A DNA stretch of 64,000 nt from Solibacillus faecavium (GTDB lineage Bacteria; Bacillota; Bacilli; Bacillales_A; Planococcaceae): NCBI RefSeq assembly GCF_014836905.1, contig NZ_JACSPZ010000002.1, positions 186,001 to 250,000 of the forward strand, in the 5' to 3' direction. This document shows, one piece after another, positions 27,773 through 35,062 of this stretch. Under the pieces are notes generated by a model that ran no database searches, was not told the DNA's origin, and was given only the letters and a program-made list of their open reading frames with translations. Each line of letters starts with the position of its first letter. Within the stretch, counting starts at the first letter, position 1. Position numbers and translations under genes: made by a program.

Positions 27773-27810
27773 AAGGTTGTCTTGCCGGCAAACGGGAGAC
27801 AACCTTTTTC
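27773..27810 (+). terminator. Intercistronic attenuating hairpin between SBP and permease genes
   Basis: AAGGTTGTCT (27773-27782) pairs with AGACAACCTT (27797-27806), then TTTTC. Likely partial termination or an mRNA 3'-end that lowers downstream expression relative to the binding protein. Confidence 0.7.
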
Positions 27811-27863
27811 TATTATCATTGCTTAATACATATATTAATAAGAAAGAATTGGAGGACAAGGCT

Positions 27864-28610
27864 ATGGCATTTTTAGAATCATCATGGAACTTGTTTACGA
27901 ACAACTGGGATTTATTCGTACGTGGAGCTTGGACTGCACTTCTATTAGCAATTATCGGAACAATTTGTGGAACACTTATTGGATTCTTTATAGGAATAAT
28001 GCATACAATTCCACAACGTAAAAGGAACGTAAAAACGATTATTTTAAAAGTATTTAATTTTATTTTAACTTCATATGTTGAGATTTTCAGAGGGACCCCA
28101 ATGATGGTACAGGCGATGGTTGTGTTTTATGGTCTCGTATATTTAGGGATTGACATTGACCGCTTTCTTGCAGCTTCTGTCGTTATAAGTTTAAATACTG
28201 GGGCATATATGGCTGAGTATGTACGTGGGGGTATTGTATCAATTGACAAAGGTCAATTTGAGGCAGCTCAGGCAATTGGCATGAATCATCTTCAAACGAT
28301 GTTACATATTGTCATTCCACAAGTAGCGCGCAATATATTACCTGCAACAGGCAACCAGTTCGTTATGAATATAAAAGATTCTTCCGTATTAAGTGTTATT
28401 TCCGTTGTGGAACTATTTTTCACAGCGAACTCGATAGCCGGAAGCAACTATAAATATATCGAAGCATTCTTTATTGCAACGGTATTGTACTTCATTATGA
28501 CATTTACCGTAACACGGTTCTTATTACTGTTTGAGAAGAAGATGGATGGACCTGCTTCCTACAAAGTGGAGCTCATTACAGGCAATAAGCTAGAAAAGGA
28601 TGGTAAATAA
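27864..28610 (+). CDS. Amino-acid ABC transporter permease
   Basis: The 248-residue membrane protein of the HisM/GlnP type has about five TM helices. It carries the EAA loop EAAQAIGMNHLQTMLHIVIP that contacts the ATPase, and the family motif EIFRGTPMMVQAMVVFYG. The start at ATG 27864 is fixed by GGAGG at 27851-27855 eight bases before. It would form a homodimeric channel with the ATPase encoded three bases downstream. Control by the lysine riboswitch upstream implies lysine uptake. Confidence 0.93.
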   Translation: MAFLESSWNLFTNNWDLFVRGAWTALLLAIIGTICGTLIGFFIGIMHTIPQRKRNVKTIILKVFNFILTSYVEIFRGTPMMVQAMVVFYGLVYLGIDIDRFLAASVVISLNTGAYMAEYVRGGIVSIDKGQFEAAQAIGMNHLQTMLHIVIPQVARNILPATGNQFVMNIKDSSVLSVISVVELFFTANSIAGSNYKYIEAFFIATVLYFIMTFTVTRFLLLFEKKMDGPASYKVELITGNKLEKDGK

Positions 28611-28613
28611 AAT

Positions 28614-29348
28614 ATGACAGTTGTAATTGACATTAACCATTTAAATAAAAAATTCGGTGACCATGAAGTATTAAAAGATGTTAACTTCCAGGTGAATAAA
28701 GGGGAAGTTGTCACATTAATCGGATCTTCTGGTTCTGGGAAATCAACATTGTTACGATGCATTAACTTGCTCGAAACTCCTACAGCCGGAGAAATCATAT
28801 ATAACGGAGAAAATATATTAAATGATGGCCACCATATAGAAAACTACCGTACACATTTAGGAATGGTCTTTCAGCAGTTTAATTTATTCAATAACTTAGA
28901 CGTGCTTAATAACTGTGTAGTCGGGCAAATAAAGGTGTTGAAGCGTTCAAAAGAAGAGGCACAGCAAAATGCGATGAAGTACTTGGAGCTTGTTGGTATG
29001 AGTGCCTATAAAAACGCAAAACCAAAGCATTTATCTGGTGGCCAAAAACAACGTGTTGCAATAGCCCGTGCTTTAGCGATGGATCCGGATGTAATGTTAT
29101 TCGATGAACCGACATCTGCACTCGATCCGGAGATGGTAGGGGAAGTATTGAAAGTAATGCGTCATCTCGCAGATCAAGGAAATACAATGCTGATTGTAAC
29201 GCATGAAATGGAATTTGCAAAAGAAGTATCAGACCGCATCGTCTTTATGGATAAAGGGGTCATTGTAGAAGAAGGGTCACCGGAAGCAATACTTGTAAAT
29301 CCAAGTCATGAACGGACGAAGGAGTTTTTAAAGCGTACGTTGCGTTAA
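28614..29348 (+). CDS. Amino-acid ABC transporter ATP-binding protein
   Basis: The 244-residue ATPase of the GlnQ/HisP type has Walker [11 protein letters not shown]-loop MVFQQFNLF, signature LSGGQKQR, Walker [15 protein letters not shown] and H-loop VTHEM. It powers the importer formed with the preceding permease and binding protein. It starts three bases after the permease stop, so translation is probably coupled. A long hairpin terminator closes the operon. Confidence 0.95.
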   Translation: MTVVIDINHLNKKFGDHEVLKDVNFQVNKGEVVTLIGSSGSGKSTLLRCINLLETPTAGEIIYNGENILNDGHHIENYRTHLGMVFQQFNLFNNLDVLNNCVVGQIKVLKRSKEEAQQNAMKYLELVGMSAYKNAKPKHLSGGQKQRVAIARALAMDPDVMLFDEPTSALDPEMVGEVLKVMRHLADQGNTMLIVTHEMEFAKEVSDRIVFMDKGVIVEEGSPEAILVNPSHERTKEFLKRTLR

Positions 29349-29386
29349 AAATAGTGATTCATCTATAAAAATAGCTTATTACTAAA

Positions 29387-29438
29387 AAAACAAGGGGTTT
29401 CCGGAAAATTTCTTTCGGAACACACCCTTGTTTTTCTT
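29387..29438 (+). terminator. Intrinsic terminator of the ABC transporter operon
   Basis: AAAACAAGGG pairs with CCCTTGTTTT, with an inner TTCCG/CGGAA hairpin and a T-rich tail. It also lies just past the minus-strand peptide gene and may serve both. Confidence 0.88.
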
Positions 29439-29448
29439 TTGTCTAGCT

Positions 29449-29544
29449 TTACTTTCTCGAATTCCATTCACTAATAAGTATAAAGACAACGGCAAATGCA
29501 ATTGCTATTGCAAAAAACCACATTGGAACACTACCAAATGCCAT
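29449..29544 (-). CDS. Small single-pass membrane peptide of 31 residues
   Basis: A short reading frame on the minus strand encodes 31 residues: MAFGSVPMWF, a hydrophobic stretch FAIAIAFAVVFILI, then SEWNSRK. This is the classic layout of a small bitopic membrane protein with a basic C-terminal end. GAGGTGG lies just before its ATG at 29544. It is convergent with the ABC operon. I do not recognise the family. Expression is not proven, but ribosome site, length and composition all favour a real gene. Confidence 0.65.
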   Translation of the reverse strand: MAFGSVPMWFFAIAIAFAVVFILISEWNSRK

Positions 29545-29695
29545 AAATTCCACCTCTGAATGTGAGTTTAACATGTACTACTGTTTCTATCAATTATTGG
29601 TGCTTACCGTTTTTTATACGATCGAGGCTTTCCTATAGCGGTAAAATCATATAAAATAGAAGAGTATAGATATTTGTTAAAAGTGAGGGAACAGC

Positions 29696-29893
29696 ATGCT
29701 ACATTTAAAATGGAAAGATGCACCTACGATTCGTACAGTAAAATGTGTACATACGGATGCGTCAAAGTATTTAGTATCAAATGTATTAACAGTAGGCAAA
29801 GAATATGAAGTGAAGAATGAGACGGAAGAATTCATCTTTGTTATTGATAACACAGGTGAAGTTGGCGGATTCTACAAAGAGTATTTTGCTTAA
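29696..29893 (+). CDS. DUF6501-like small protein
   Basis: The 65-residue soluble protein resembles the DUF6501 family of Bacilli, with VKCVHTDASKYLVSN, LTVGKEYEVKNETEEF and a C-terminal GGFYKEYF. It is probably a small beta-barrel-like fold. Function is unknown. GAGGGA precedes the ATG. It is monocistronic and ends at a bidirectional terminator shared with the convergent telA gene. Confidence 0.78.
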   Translation: MLHLKWKDAPTIRTVKCVHTDASKYLVSNVLTVGKEYEVKNETEEFIFVIDNTGEVGGFYKEYFA

Positions 29894-29900
29894 AAATAAT

Positions 29901-29941
29901 GGGTACGTAAAAGGCTATTTTGTCTTTTACGTACCCATTTT
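29901..29941. terminator. Bidirectional terminator between the DUF6501-like gene and telA
   Basis: GGGTACGTAAAAG (29901-29913) pairs perfectly with CTTTTACGTACCC (29924-29936), with T-rich sequence following on the plus strand and an A-rich stretch before it. Confidence 0.93.
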
Positions 29942-31054
29942 TTATTTCTGCTCTAAAATAATATGTTCGATCTCATGGCGCTTTTCATCTGTTTTCACGT
30001 GCATACGTAGCGTGTCTTCGATATCATGCAATAGTTGAAGCTGAGTTTGTTTAAAGCGGTCAACATCGTTATGTGATAGTGCAGGACGTTTTGCTGCCTT
30101 ACTGGAAGCCTCGAGCATCTTTCCGTTTTTCCGCATTAATTGCTCTGATGCATTCATAAGACGTTCCTGCGATTGCATAGCGCGACGCTGGTTGTTCATA
30201 TTCAATAACATGGCTATTTGGGACTGCCATAGAGGTATAGTCGTCATAATAGAGCTTTGAATCTTTTCGATTAACAGTTGATTTGTTTGTTGAATCATAC
30301 GGATTTGGGGAGCATATTGGATGGAAACTTCCCGCGAAAGCTCTAAATCATACATACGGCGGTCAATCCATTCGATTTGCATTTCCAAATCTTTCAGTTC
30401 ATGCTGTTTAAAAGGGTTTTGACCTTCTATTACCTCTTGTTGAAGGGCAGGCAACACAACATCCCTCATATGCTGTTTTTTTACTTCAAGCGTCGCAATA
30501 TAAATATTAACTTCCTGAAAGTATTCCTCATTCATTGCATATAATTTATTTAGAAACTGGTAATCATTCAGTAGAGCACTTTGATTATATTCTAATTGAA
30601 TACTTAATCGGTCTATTCTTTTACTTAATTTATTATAATGAGTCATGATTTCCTGAATAGACTGTTTGGAACGATTAAATAACTTTGCAAAAAAACCTTT
30701 TTCCTGCTCGATCAAAGCATCCGGATCTATCATTTCTAGATGCTGCATTAAATCAGATAATACTTCACCCACTTTTCGGACATCTTTTCGCTGGATGTAT
30801 TGTAGCATTTGGGAAGTAAATTTCTTTAATGCTTCCTGAGCGGGCAAACCAAATGCAAGAATATCTTCATATTGTTTTGGTTCCAAATTTTGCGCTAGTT
30901 GTAATACCCTTTGCTTCATTTGATTTGATAATGATGCGAAAAGCGGTGAGGCTGCATTGTTCGCAACGTTCACCGCAAATTGTTCTTTACTTACTTGTAA
31001 GTCTGTATTCTCACTTGTTGTAAAGGCATCAAATGGATTATTCGTCATATTCAT
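29942..31054 (-). CDS. telA: TelA/YaaN family (toxic anion resistance) protein
   Basis: The 370-residue, almost entirely helical cytoplasmic protein belongs to the TelA/KlaA family (B. subtilis YaaN). Typical segments are DALIEQEKGFFAKLFNRSKQSI, QIEWIDRRMYDLELSREVSIQ and the PQIRMIQQTNQLLIEKIQSS block. Family members were named for tellurite resistance but in most genomes are general stress or envelope-related proteins of unclear mechanism. It follows xpaC by three bases, with GGCGGTGAG inside the end of that gene as ribosome site, so it is translationally coupled. Confidence 0.92.
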   Translation of the reverse strand: MNMTNNPFDAFTTSENTDLQVSKEQFAVNVANNAASPLFASLSNQMKQRVLQLAQNLEPKQYEDILAFGLPAQEALKKFTSQMLQYIQRKDVRKVGEVLSDLMQHLEMIDPDALIEQEKGFFAKLFNRSKQSIQEIMTHYNKLSKRIDRLSIQLEYNQSALLNDYQFLNKLYAMNEEYFQEVNIYIATLEVKKQHMRDVVLPALQQEVIEGQNPFKQHELKDLEMQIEWIDRRMYDLELSREVSIQYAPQIRMIQQTNQLLIEKIQSSIMTTIPLWQSQIAMLLNMNNQRRAMQSQERLMNASEQLMRKNGKMLEASSKAAKRPALSHNDVDRFKQTQLQLLHDIEDTLRMHVKTDEKRHEIEHIILEQK

Positions 31055-31057
31055 TTG

Positions 31058-31705
31058 TTACTCACCGCCGATTTTTAATCGATCTTTACGTTTTTCATTC
31101 GACATTTTAGCAAAGTCAAGTTCGATTTTTAAGTTTTCGATATCTGATGATAGAGCACTCTTCAAATCGGATTCCATCGTTATTTGAAGCTCTTTTAATG
31201 TTTTACGCGTATCTTCCAGAGCTAAATGTACATCCGTACCAGGAACCTGCTCTTTTGTTAATAATGTATATTTATCCGACAGCTCAACAGCTGAAGGTAA
31301 GTGTGCATAGAAGAAATCTTCTACTGCATAAAACTTTTGAGGATTAGTCTGGACAATATTGATTATGCGCTTTGATAATTTAGACATTTCATTTATTTGT
31401 TTAAATGAGCGTACAGAACGTACACGGATATACTGCTGATTCAATGCCTGAATATGTGCACGGGCCTGTTTAAGTTGTGCTTCAATTAAATTATATTCGG
31501 ATTTGGACAGCCCTAGCTTTTTACTTTGAGTAGCTTTCTGAATGCCCAATGTCACCTTATTGCTAATGAGATAGGCACCTACTCCAAGAGGTAGTGCAAG
31601 CATCGTCGCTATACCCGATAAATTTACAAAAGTAAGTGTTAGAGCAGTTGAGAAGACTAAAAAGTTTATTAAGTGTCTTGTAAGAAAATTTATAGGACCA
31701 AGCAT
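31058..31705 (-). CDS. xpaC: XpaC family protein (5-bromo-4-chloroindolyl phosphate hydrolysis protein)
   Basis: The 215-residue protein has an N-terminal hydrophobic hairpin (about 10-48) and a long, charged helical remainder. FYAHLPSAVELSDKYTLL is typical of XpaC. XpaC was named for a phosphatase-indicator phenotype; its true function is unknown. It forms a two-gene operon with telA, an arrangement conserved in Bacillus and Staphylococcus. AAAGGAGGTA on the minus strand supports the ATG at 31705. Confidence 0.9.
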   Translation of the reverse strand: MLGPINFLTRHLINFLVFSTALTLTFVNLSGIATMLALPLGVGAYLISNKVTLGIQKATQSKKLGLSKSEYNLIEAQLKQARAHIQALNQQYIRVRSVRSFKQINEMSKLSKRIINIVQTNPQKFYAVEDFFYAHLPSAVELSDKYTLLTKEQVPGTDVHLALEDTRKTLKELQITMESDLKSALSSDIENLKIELDFAKMSNEKRKDRLKIGGE

Positions 31706-31731
31706 TTTCGTACCTCCTTTACTCGATACTA

Positions 31732-31815
31732 TTGATACGTTTGAAATGAAAAAAAGTTTCAGACTTTAATTCTTTCACAAATAAAAAAATGAAAGTCTTT
31801 TTCTAATCGTATCAA
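31732..31815. repeat. Inverted repeat with nested hairpin in the xpaC leader region
   Basis: TTGATACG (31732-31739) and CGTATCAA (31808-31815) form a perfect 8-bp inverted repeat 68 bp apart. AGACTTT/AAAGTCT forms a hairpin within. It lies about 30 bp upstream of xpaC on the minus strand. The rest of the 321-bp gap (31706-32026) is AT-rich with no gene that I see. Confidence 0.5.
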
Positions 31816-32026
31816 GTTTTTGTTCAAATAACAAAGTAAAATGTTTGAAAACGATAAAAGCTGCTAGGGAATATTGTGTGAGGTTCTTTAAAAAATCAAT
31901 CATTCCATTTTAATAAATTTATACTATTATTTGTCTTATCACTTGCAGTATCATATGAAAATATCGATTATTAGACATATTCATGTTCTCTGTATAGAAT
32001 GGTCTTATAAAGAAAGGATAATGTTT

Positions 32027-32317
32027 ATGTATCAAATTATATATATGAAAGCAGATTATGAGCCTTGGTGGCAATTTGAGGGCTGGGAAGAACATATTGT
32101 ATCTGTTGAAAAATTTGAGACAGAACAACAATTCCTAATAGCATTTAATCAGTTACTTGCAAAATTTCGCGAAAAATATGAGTTTGAAGCTTACAAAAAT
32201 GACCGTTTTTATGCATTTTGGTCTGAAGAAGAGTGTGAGTTCTGTGAAGCATGTGATGAAGACAGTCAGATTTATCATGGTATTATAATATTAACTCCTG
32301 AGGTAATTTCTACTTAA
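32027..32317 (+). CDS. DUF1033 family protein
   Basis: The 96-residue acidic protein begins MYQIIYMKADYEPWWQFEGW, the characteristic start of DUF1033, and ends with a cysteine-containing EECEFCEACDEDSQ segment. Start ATG 32027 is chosen over ATG 32021 because AAGG at 32014-32017 is properly spaced only for it. Function is unknown. The CxxC-like cysteines suggest possible metal binding but this is speculation. Confidence 0.82.
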   Translation: MYQIIYMKADYEPWWQFEGWEEHIVSVEKFETEQQFLIAFNQLLAKFREKYEFEAYKNDRFYAFWSEEECEFCEACDEDSQIYHGIIILTPEVIST

Positions 32318-32528
32318 GATCAAAATTTTTATAATTTAAATTATTCTAATTGACATGAAATAAAGCCGAATATATACTGTATTTAACAATTGAAATGTTT
32401 GACCGAATACAATGGATTCACATATTACAAACAGTAATCGAGTTAGTTGATCGGTGCTCTTGTAATGTGTGTTTTTTTTATTTATTAGGACATTTAATTG
32501 TTAACTTTTATTTTTGGAGGTATTCAAT

Positions 32529-32729
32529 ATGAAACAAGGTACAGTAAAATGGTTTAATTCAGAAAAAGGTTTTGGCTTTATCGAAGTAGAAGGAGAAAAT
32601 GACGTATTCGTACATTTCTCTGCTATTCAAGGTGAAGGTTTCAAAACATTAGACGAAGGTCAACAAGTGGAATTCGACGTTGTAGATGGAAACCGCGGAC
32701 CACAAGCAGAGAACGTAACAAAACTATAA
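32529..32729 (+). CDS. cspA: Cold-shock protein (CspA/CspB family)
   Basis: This 66-residue single-domain nucleic-acid chaperone has RNP1 [10 protein letters not shown] and RNP2 VFVHFSAI and the N-terminal [11 protein letters not shown]. It binds single-stranded RNA and prevents secondary structure. ATG 32529 follows TTGGAGG (32514-32520). The upstream region from about 32340 is AT-rich and may be the long leader usual for csp genes. A near-perfect palindromic terminator follows. Confidence 0.97.
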   Translation: MKQGTVKWFNSEKGFGFIEVEGENDVFVHFSAIQGEGFKTLDEGQQVEFDVVDGNRGPQAENVTKL

Positions 32730-32743
32730 TCTTGCAAATCCTA

Positions 32744-32776
32744 AGCTGCGTATCAATTGATACGCAGCTTTTTTTT
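32744..32776 (+). terminator. Intrinsic terminator of cspA
   Basis: A perfect 26-nt palindrome (32744-32769, arm AGCTGCGTATC) is followed by seven T. Confidence 0.95.
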
Positions 32777-32840
32777 GTGTTTAGCATATTTTTGGCTCAT
32801 CACCATAACATGGGGTTGCTTTTCTAATAAAATTTCACTT

Positions 32841-32933
32841 GATTGGTGGGCTACGGCAAGAAAGGCAGTGATAAAGCCACGTGATGCGTGTCTTTATCAC
32901 TGCCTTTCTTGCCGTTTGCGAGGCCCACCAATC
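32841..32933. repeat. Long imperfect palindrome (35 paired positions)
   Basis: An outer 11-bp stem (32841-32851 with 32923-32933; GATTGGTGGGC) and an inner 24-bp perfect stem (32853-32876 with 32892-32915) enclose a 15-nt loop. There is no T run, no ORF, and it stands directly before the dispersed repeat at 32937. It is far longer than a normal terminator. It may be part of the same repeat element or a structured RNA. Confidence 0.85.
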
Positions 32934-32936
32934 CCA

Positions 32937-33126
32937 AAATTTTGCCCTCATTATAAAGTGAAGTAATAAATACGCAATTAAGCTGCTTGCGCTATCGCGA
33001 GGCAACGAGCGGAAATGCTATGTTTAAATCTCAATTTTTGCAGAAATTCACTTTATGCCAAGTAGCGTAGCAGAACGGACTTAATTAGAAAATATTATTT
33101 TTCAATTTTGTCATCCTCAACTTATG
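32937..33126 (+). repeat. Dispersed non-coding repeat, copy A
   Basis: About 190 bp that recurs in inverted orientation at 63817-64000. Shared blocks include TTATAAAGTGAAGTAA, GAGCGGAAATGCTATGTTT, TTTTTGCAGAA, TTCACTTTATGCCAA and TTCAATTTTGTCATCC. An internal inverted pair, ATAAAGTGAA (32953-32962) and TTCACTTTAT (33047-33056), brackets the centre. No coding potential. It resembles a MITE-like or small structured repeat but no known family is recognised. Confidence 0.88.
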
Positions 33127-33197
33127 TTTTTGAACCATATTTTTACATATAATGATATAATTTAGAAAAACAAAAAAAATGAAAGGTTGAGTTTCTA

Positions 33198-34997
33198 ATA
33201 CGAAATTTTAATGAAGCCAATATAAAAAATACCTCATTAATAAAGTGGATAGCGATTGTTATATTTATCATTGCCGGTTTGTTCGGAATGTCTTATTGGC
33301 AAAAACAAAGTAAAGAAACAAACGAGCAAATGAACCCCCTTGCGGACAGTGGGGATAATTTTAGACCGATAAGCGAGATATACTTAAAAATTCACCAGTA
33401 TGAGCTATTTTACCGAGATCATCGAATGCAATCGAAAGAAGCTGTAACATTTTTTGCGTTAAATGATGCAATAAATAAATATGCGCTGATCGATTATTTA
33501 CATCAACAAAATATCACCTTAAGTGAGGAAAAGCGTCAATTACAACGAGAACTTTTAGAAGAGCAACTTACAAAGGATTTGCAGGATCATTTATTAAAAC
33601 CTTATCTTGAAACCATGTTCCAAGCGCTTAATATAAGCAATCAGGACTATATCGAGCAATATTTATTAATTAATACAGAACATGATCTTTTAAAAGAAGA
33701 CATGTTTTCCAGTAATAAAGGTCTCGTTCAGGATGAAACTGGCTTGTTTAGCTATCCGAGTAGTGATCAGCAAACGCTCTATCAGGAAAAAATGAAAATT
33801 TCCTTCGATTACATGGAATACTTAGCGGAAAGCGAGTTCATCCATATAAAACCTGATCGTCCGACATTCGATTTGCCGTTCGCAATCGACAGTACTTTTT
33901 TTAATTTCACTAAAAATCTAGCTGGTGAAACGATTTTTGCTTCAAAAGAATTTAGTGAATCTGATCTAACAATGGAACAGCGGGATTTTCTTTACGTTAT
34001 AAAAAAACAATATAATTTACATGAATTGGCGCGGTATAATTTTATTCTATACAAAAATGCATTACAGCAAGAAGCAGCACCAGGATCAGAAAATCAAGCA
34101 ATTGCGAATGAGTTGATGGAAATATTTAAAATCGCGGAACGGACAATTGATTGGGAAATTGGTGAAGTGACAAAATATGAGTTTAATGAAATTCCTATGT
34201 TTGACGTTAATCAATTACGAAAACATAAAGATATTACATTACAGCTGTATGAGCATGAATATTATTACCGTGAAGAAGAAATCCCAAAAAAATTCTATGC
34301 TTTTCGAATTGCCAATGAAGAAATTGTTGCGATGTACGCTTTGTTTAATTATTTAAAACAGGATTTTGGTATTGAATTAGATGAAACAATCCGTTCAAGT
34401 ACGCGTGCAAAAATTGAAAAATCTCTAAACGAACAATTACAAAACCCTTATTACAAAAAGTATATGGATAATTTATTACAGACATTTGAAATACCTTTGT
34501 CTTCCTATATCAATGATTATTTATTAGTGAAAGAAGAGTATGAACTGCTTTTACAATTAATAAAAGATCGGAATATTGGTATTGATCATGATGGTCGTTA
34601 TAATAAGGGCTGGATTGAAGCACGCTACAGAACAGCGGCAAATTTATTATGGGAAGACCAATTTAAAAAAATGTGGGATATGCAGCTAGATGAAGTTGTC
34701 AAACCACTTGAACCGCAACCTGAATTATCATTTACTTTATCGGAATATGCGCCTCCTATCGGTTTAAATAATGAGGGCCAGTATATTTTCGTAAATATTT
34801 ACGCACTTCATAGTTGGTTAACAGATGAACAGCAAACTTTATTTGATTTACTTGTAAAAACGTATGATTTACCGGTTCTATCTCGCTATTCAATAACAGA
34901 ATACAAAGACAAACTTGAACTTCTAAAGGCGGATGAAAGCGAGAAGAAACAGTTACTTGAAATTCTTGAAATTTTTGAACGATCAATTAGAGAGTAA
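33198..34997 (+). CDS. Membrane-anchored protein made of two homologous halves; start codon uncertain
   Basis: The open frame runs from the stop at 33180 to 34997. It begins with a polar stretch and a TM helix (IKWIAIVIFIIAGLFG, encoded about 33240-33290), followed by about 550 polar residues. No ATG, GTG or TTG is in frame before TTG 33279, which has no ribosome site and would cut the TM helix. ATA 33198 lies 11 bases after AAAGG, so a non-standard start or a base error near 33190 is possible. The polar part is an internal duplication (halves about 59-330 and 332-599). Compare NISNQDYIEQYLLINTEHDLL with PLSSYINDYLLVKEEYELL, and IFKIAERTI with IFERSIRE. I do not recognise the family. Confidence 0.7.
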   Translation: MRNFNEANIKNTSLIKWIAIVIFIIAGLFGMSYWQKQSKETNEQMNPLADSGDNFRPISEIYLKIHQYELFYRDHRMQSKEAVTFFALNDAINKYALIDYLHQQNITLSEEKRQLQRELLEEQLTKDLQDHLLKPYLETMFQALNISNQDYIEQYLLINTEHDLLKEDMFSSNKGLVQDETGLFSYPSSDQQTLYQEKMKISFDYMEYLAESEFIHIKPDRPTFDLPFAIDSTFFNFTKNLAGETIFASKEFSESDLTMEQRDFLYVIKKQYNLHELARYNFILYKNALQQEAAPGSENQAIANELMEIFKIAERTIDWEIGEVTKYEFNEIPMFDVNQLRKHKDITLQLYEHEYYYREEEIPKKFYAFRIANEEIVAMYALFNYLKQDFGIELDETIRSSTRAKIEKSLNEQLQNPYYKKYMDNLLQTFEIPLSSYINDYLLVKEEYELLLQLIKDRNIGIDHDGRYNKGWIEARYRTAANLLWEDQFKKMWDMQLDEVVKPLEPQPELSFTLSEYAPPIGLNNEGQYIFVNIYALHSWLTDEQQTLFDLLVKTYDLPVLSRYSITEYKDKLELLKADESEKKQLLEILEIFERSIRE

Positions 34998-35012
34998 GTC
35001 GATAAAAATACA

Positions 35013-35052
35013 AAAAAAGAAGGGTACAGCTAAGCTGCACACCTTCTTTTTT
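35013..35052. terminator. Bidirectional terminator between the duplicated membrane protein gene and ykpA
   Basis: AAAAAAGAAGGGT pairs with ACCTTCTTTTTT around an inner CAGCT/AGCTG hairpin. A and T runs on both sides allow termination in either direction. Confidence 0.9.
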
Positions 35053-35062
35053 ATTGTCTATC

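Noticed and set aside
31840-31857. cre-like sequence TTGAAAACGATAAAA
   Set aside because: One fixed position fails and it is far from both neighbouring gene starts.
32757-32966. 69-codon frame over the long palindrome
   Set aside because: It exists only because the palindrome lacks stops; no ribosome site and cysteine/arginine-rich chance composition.
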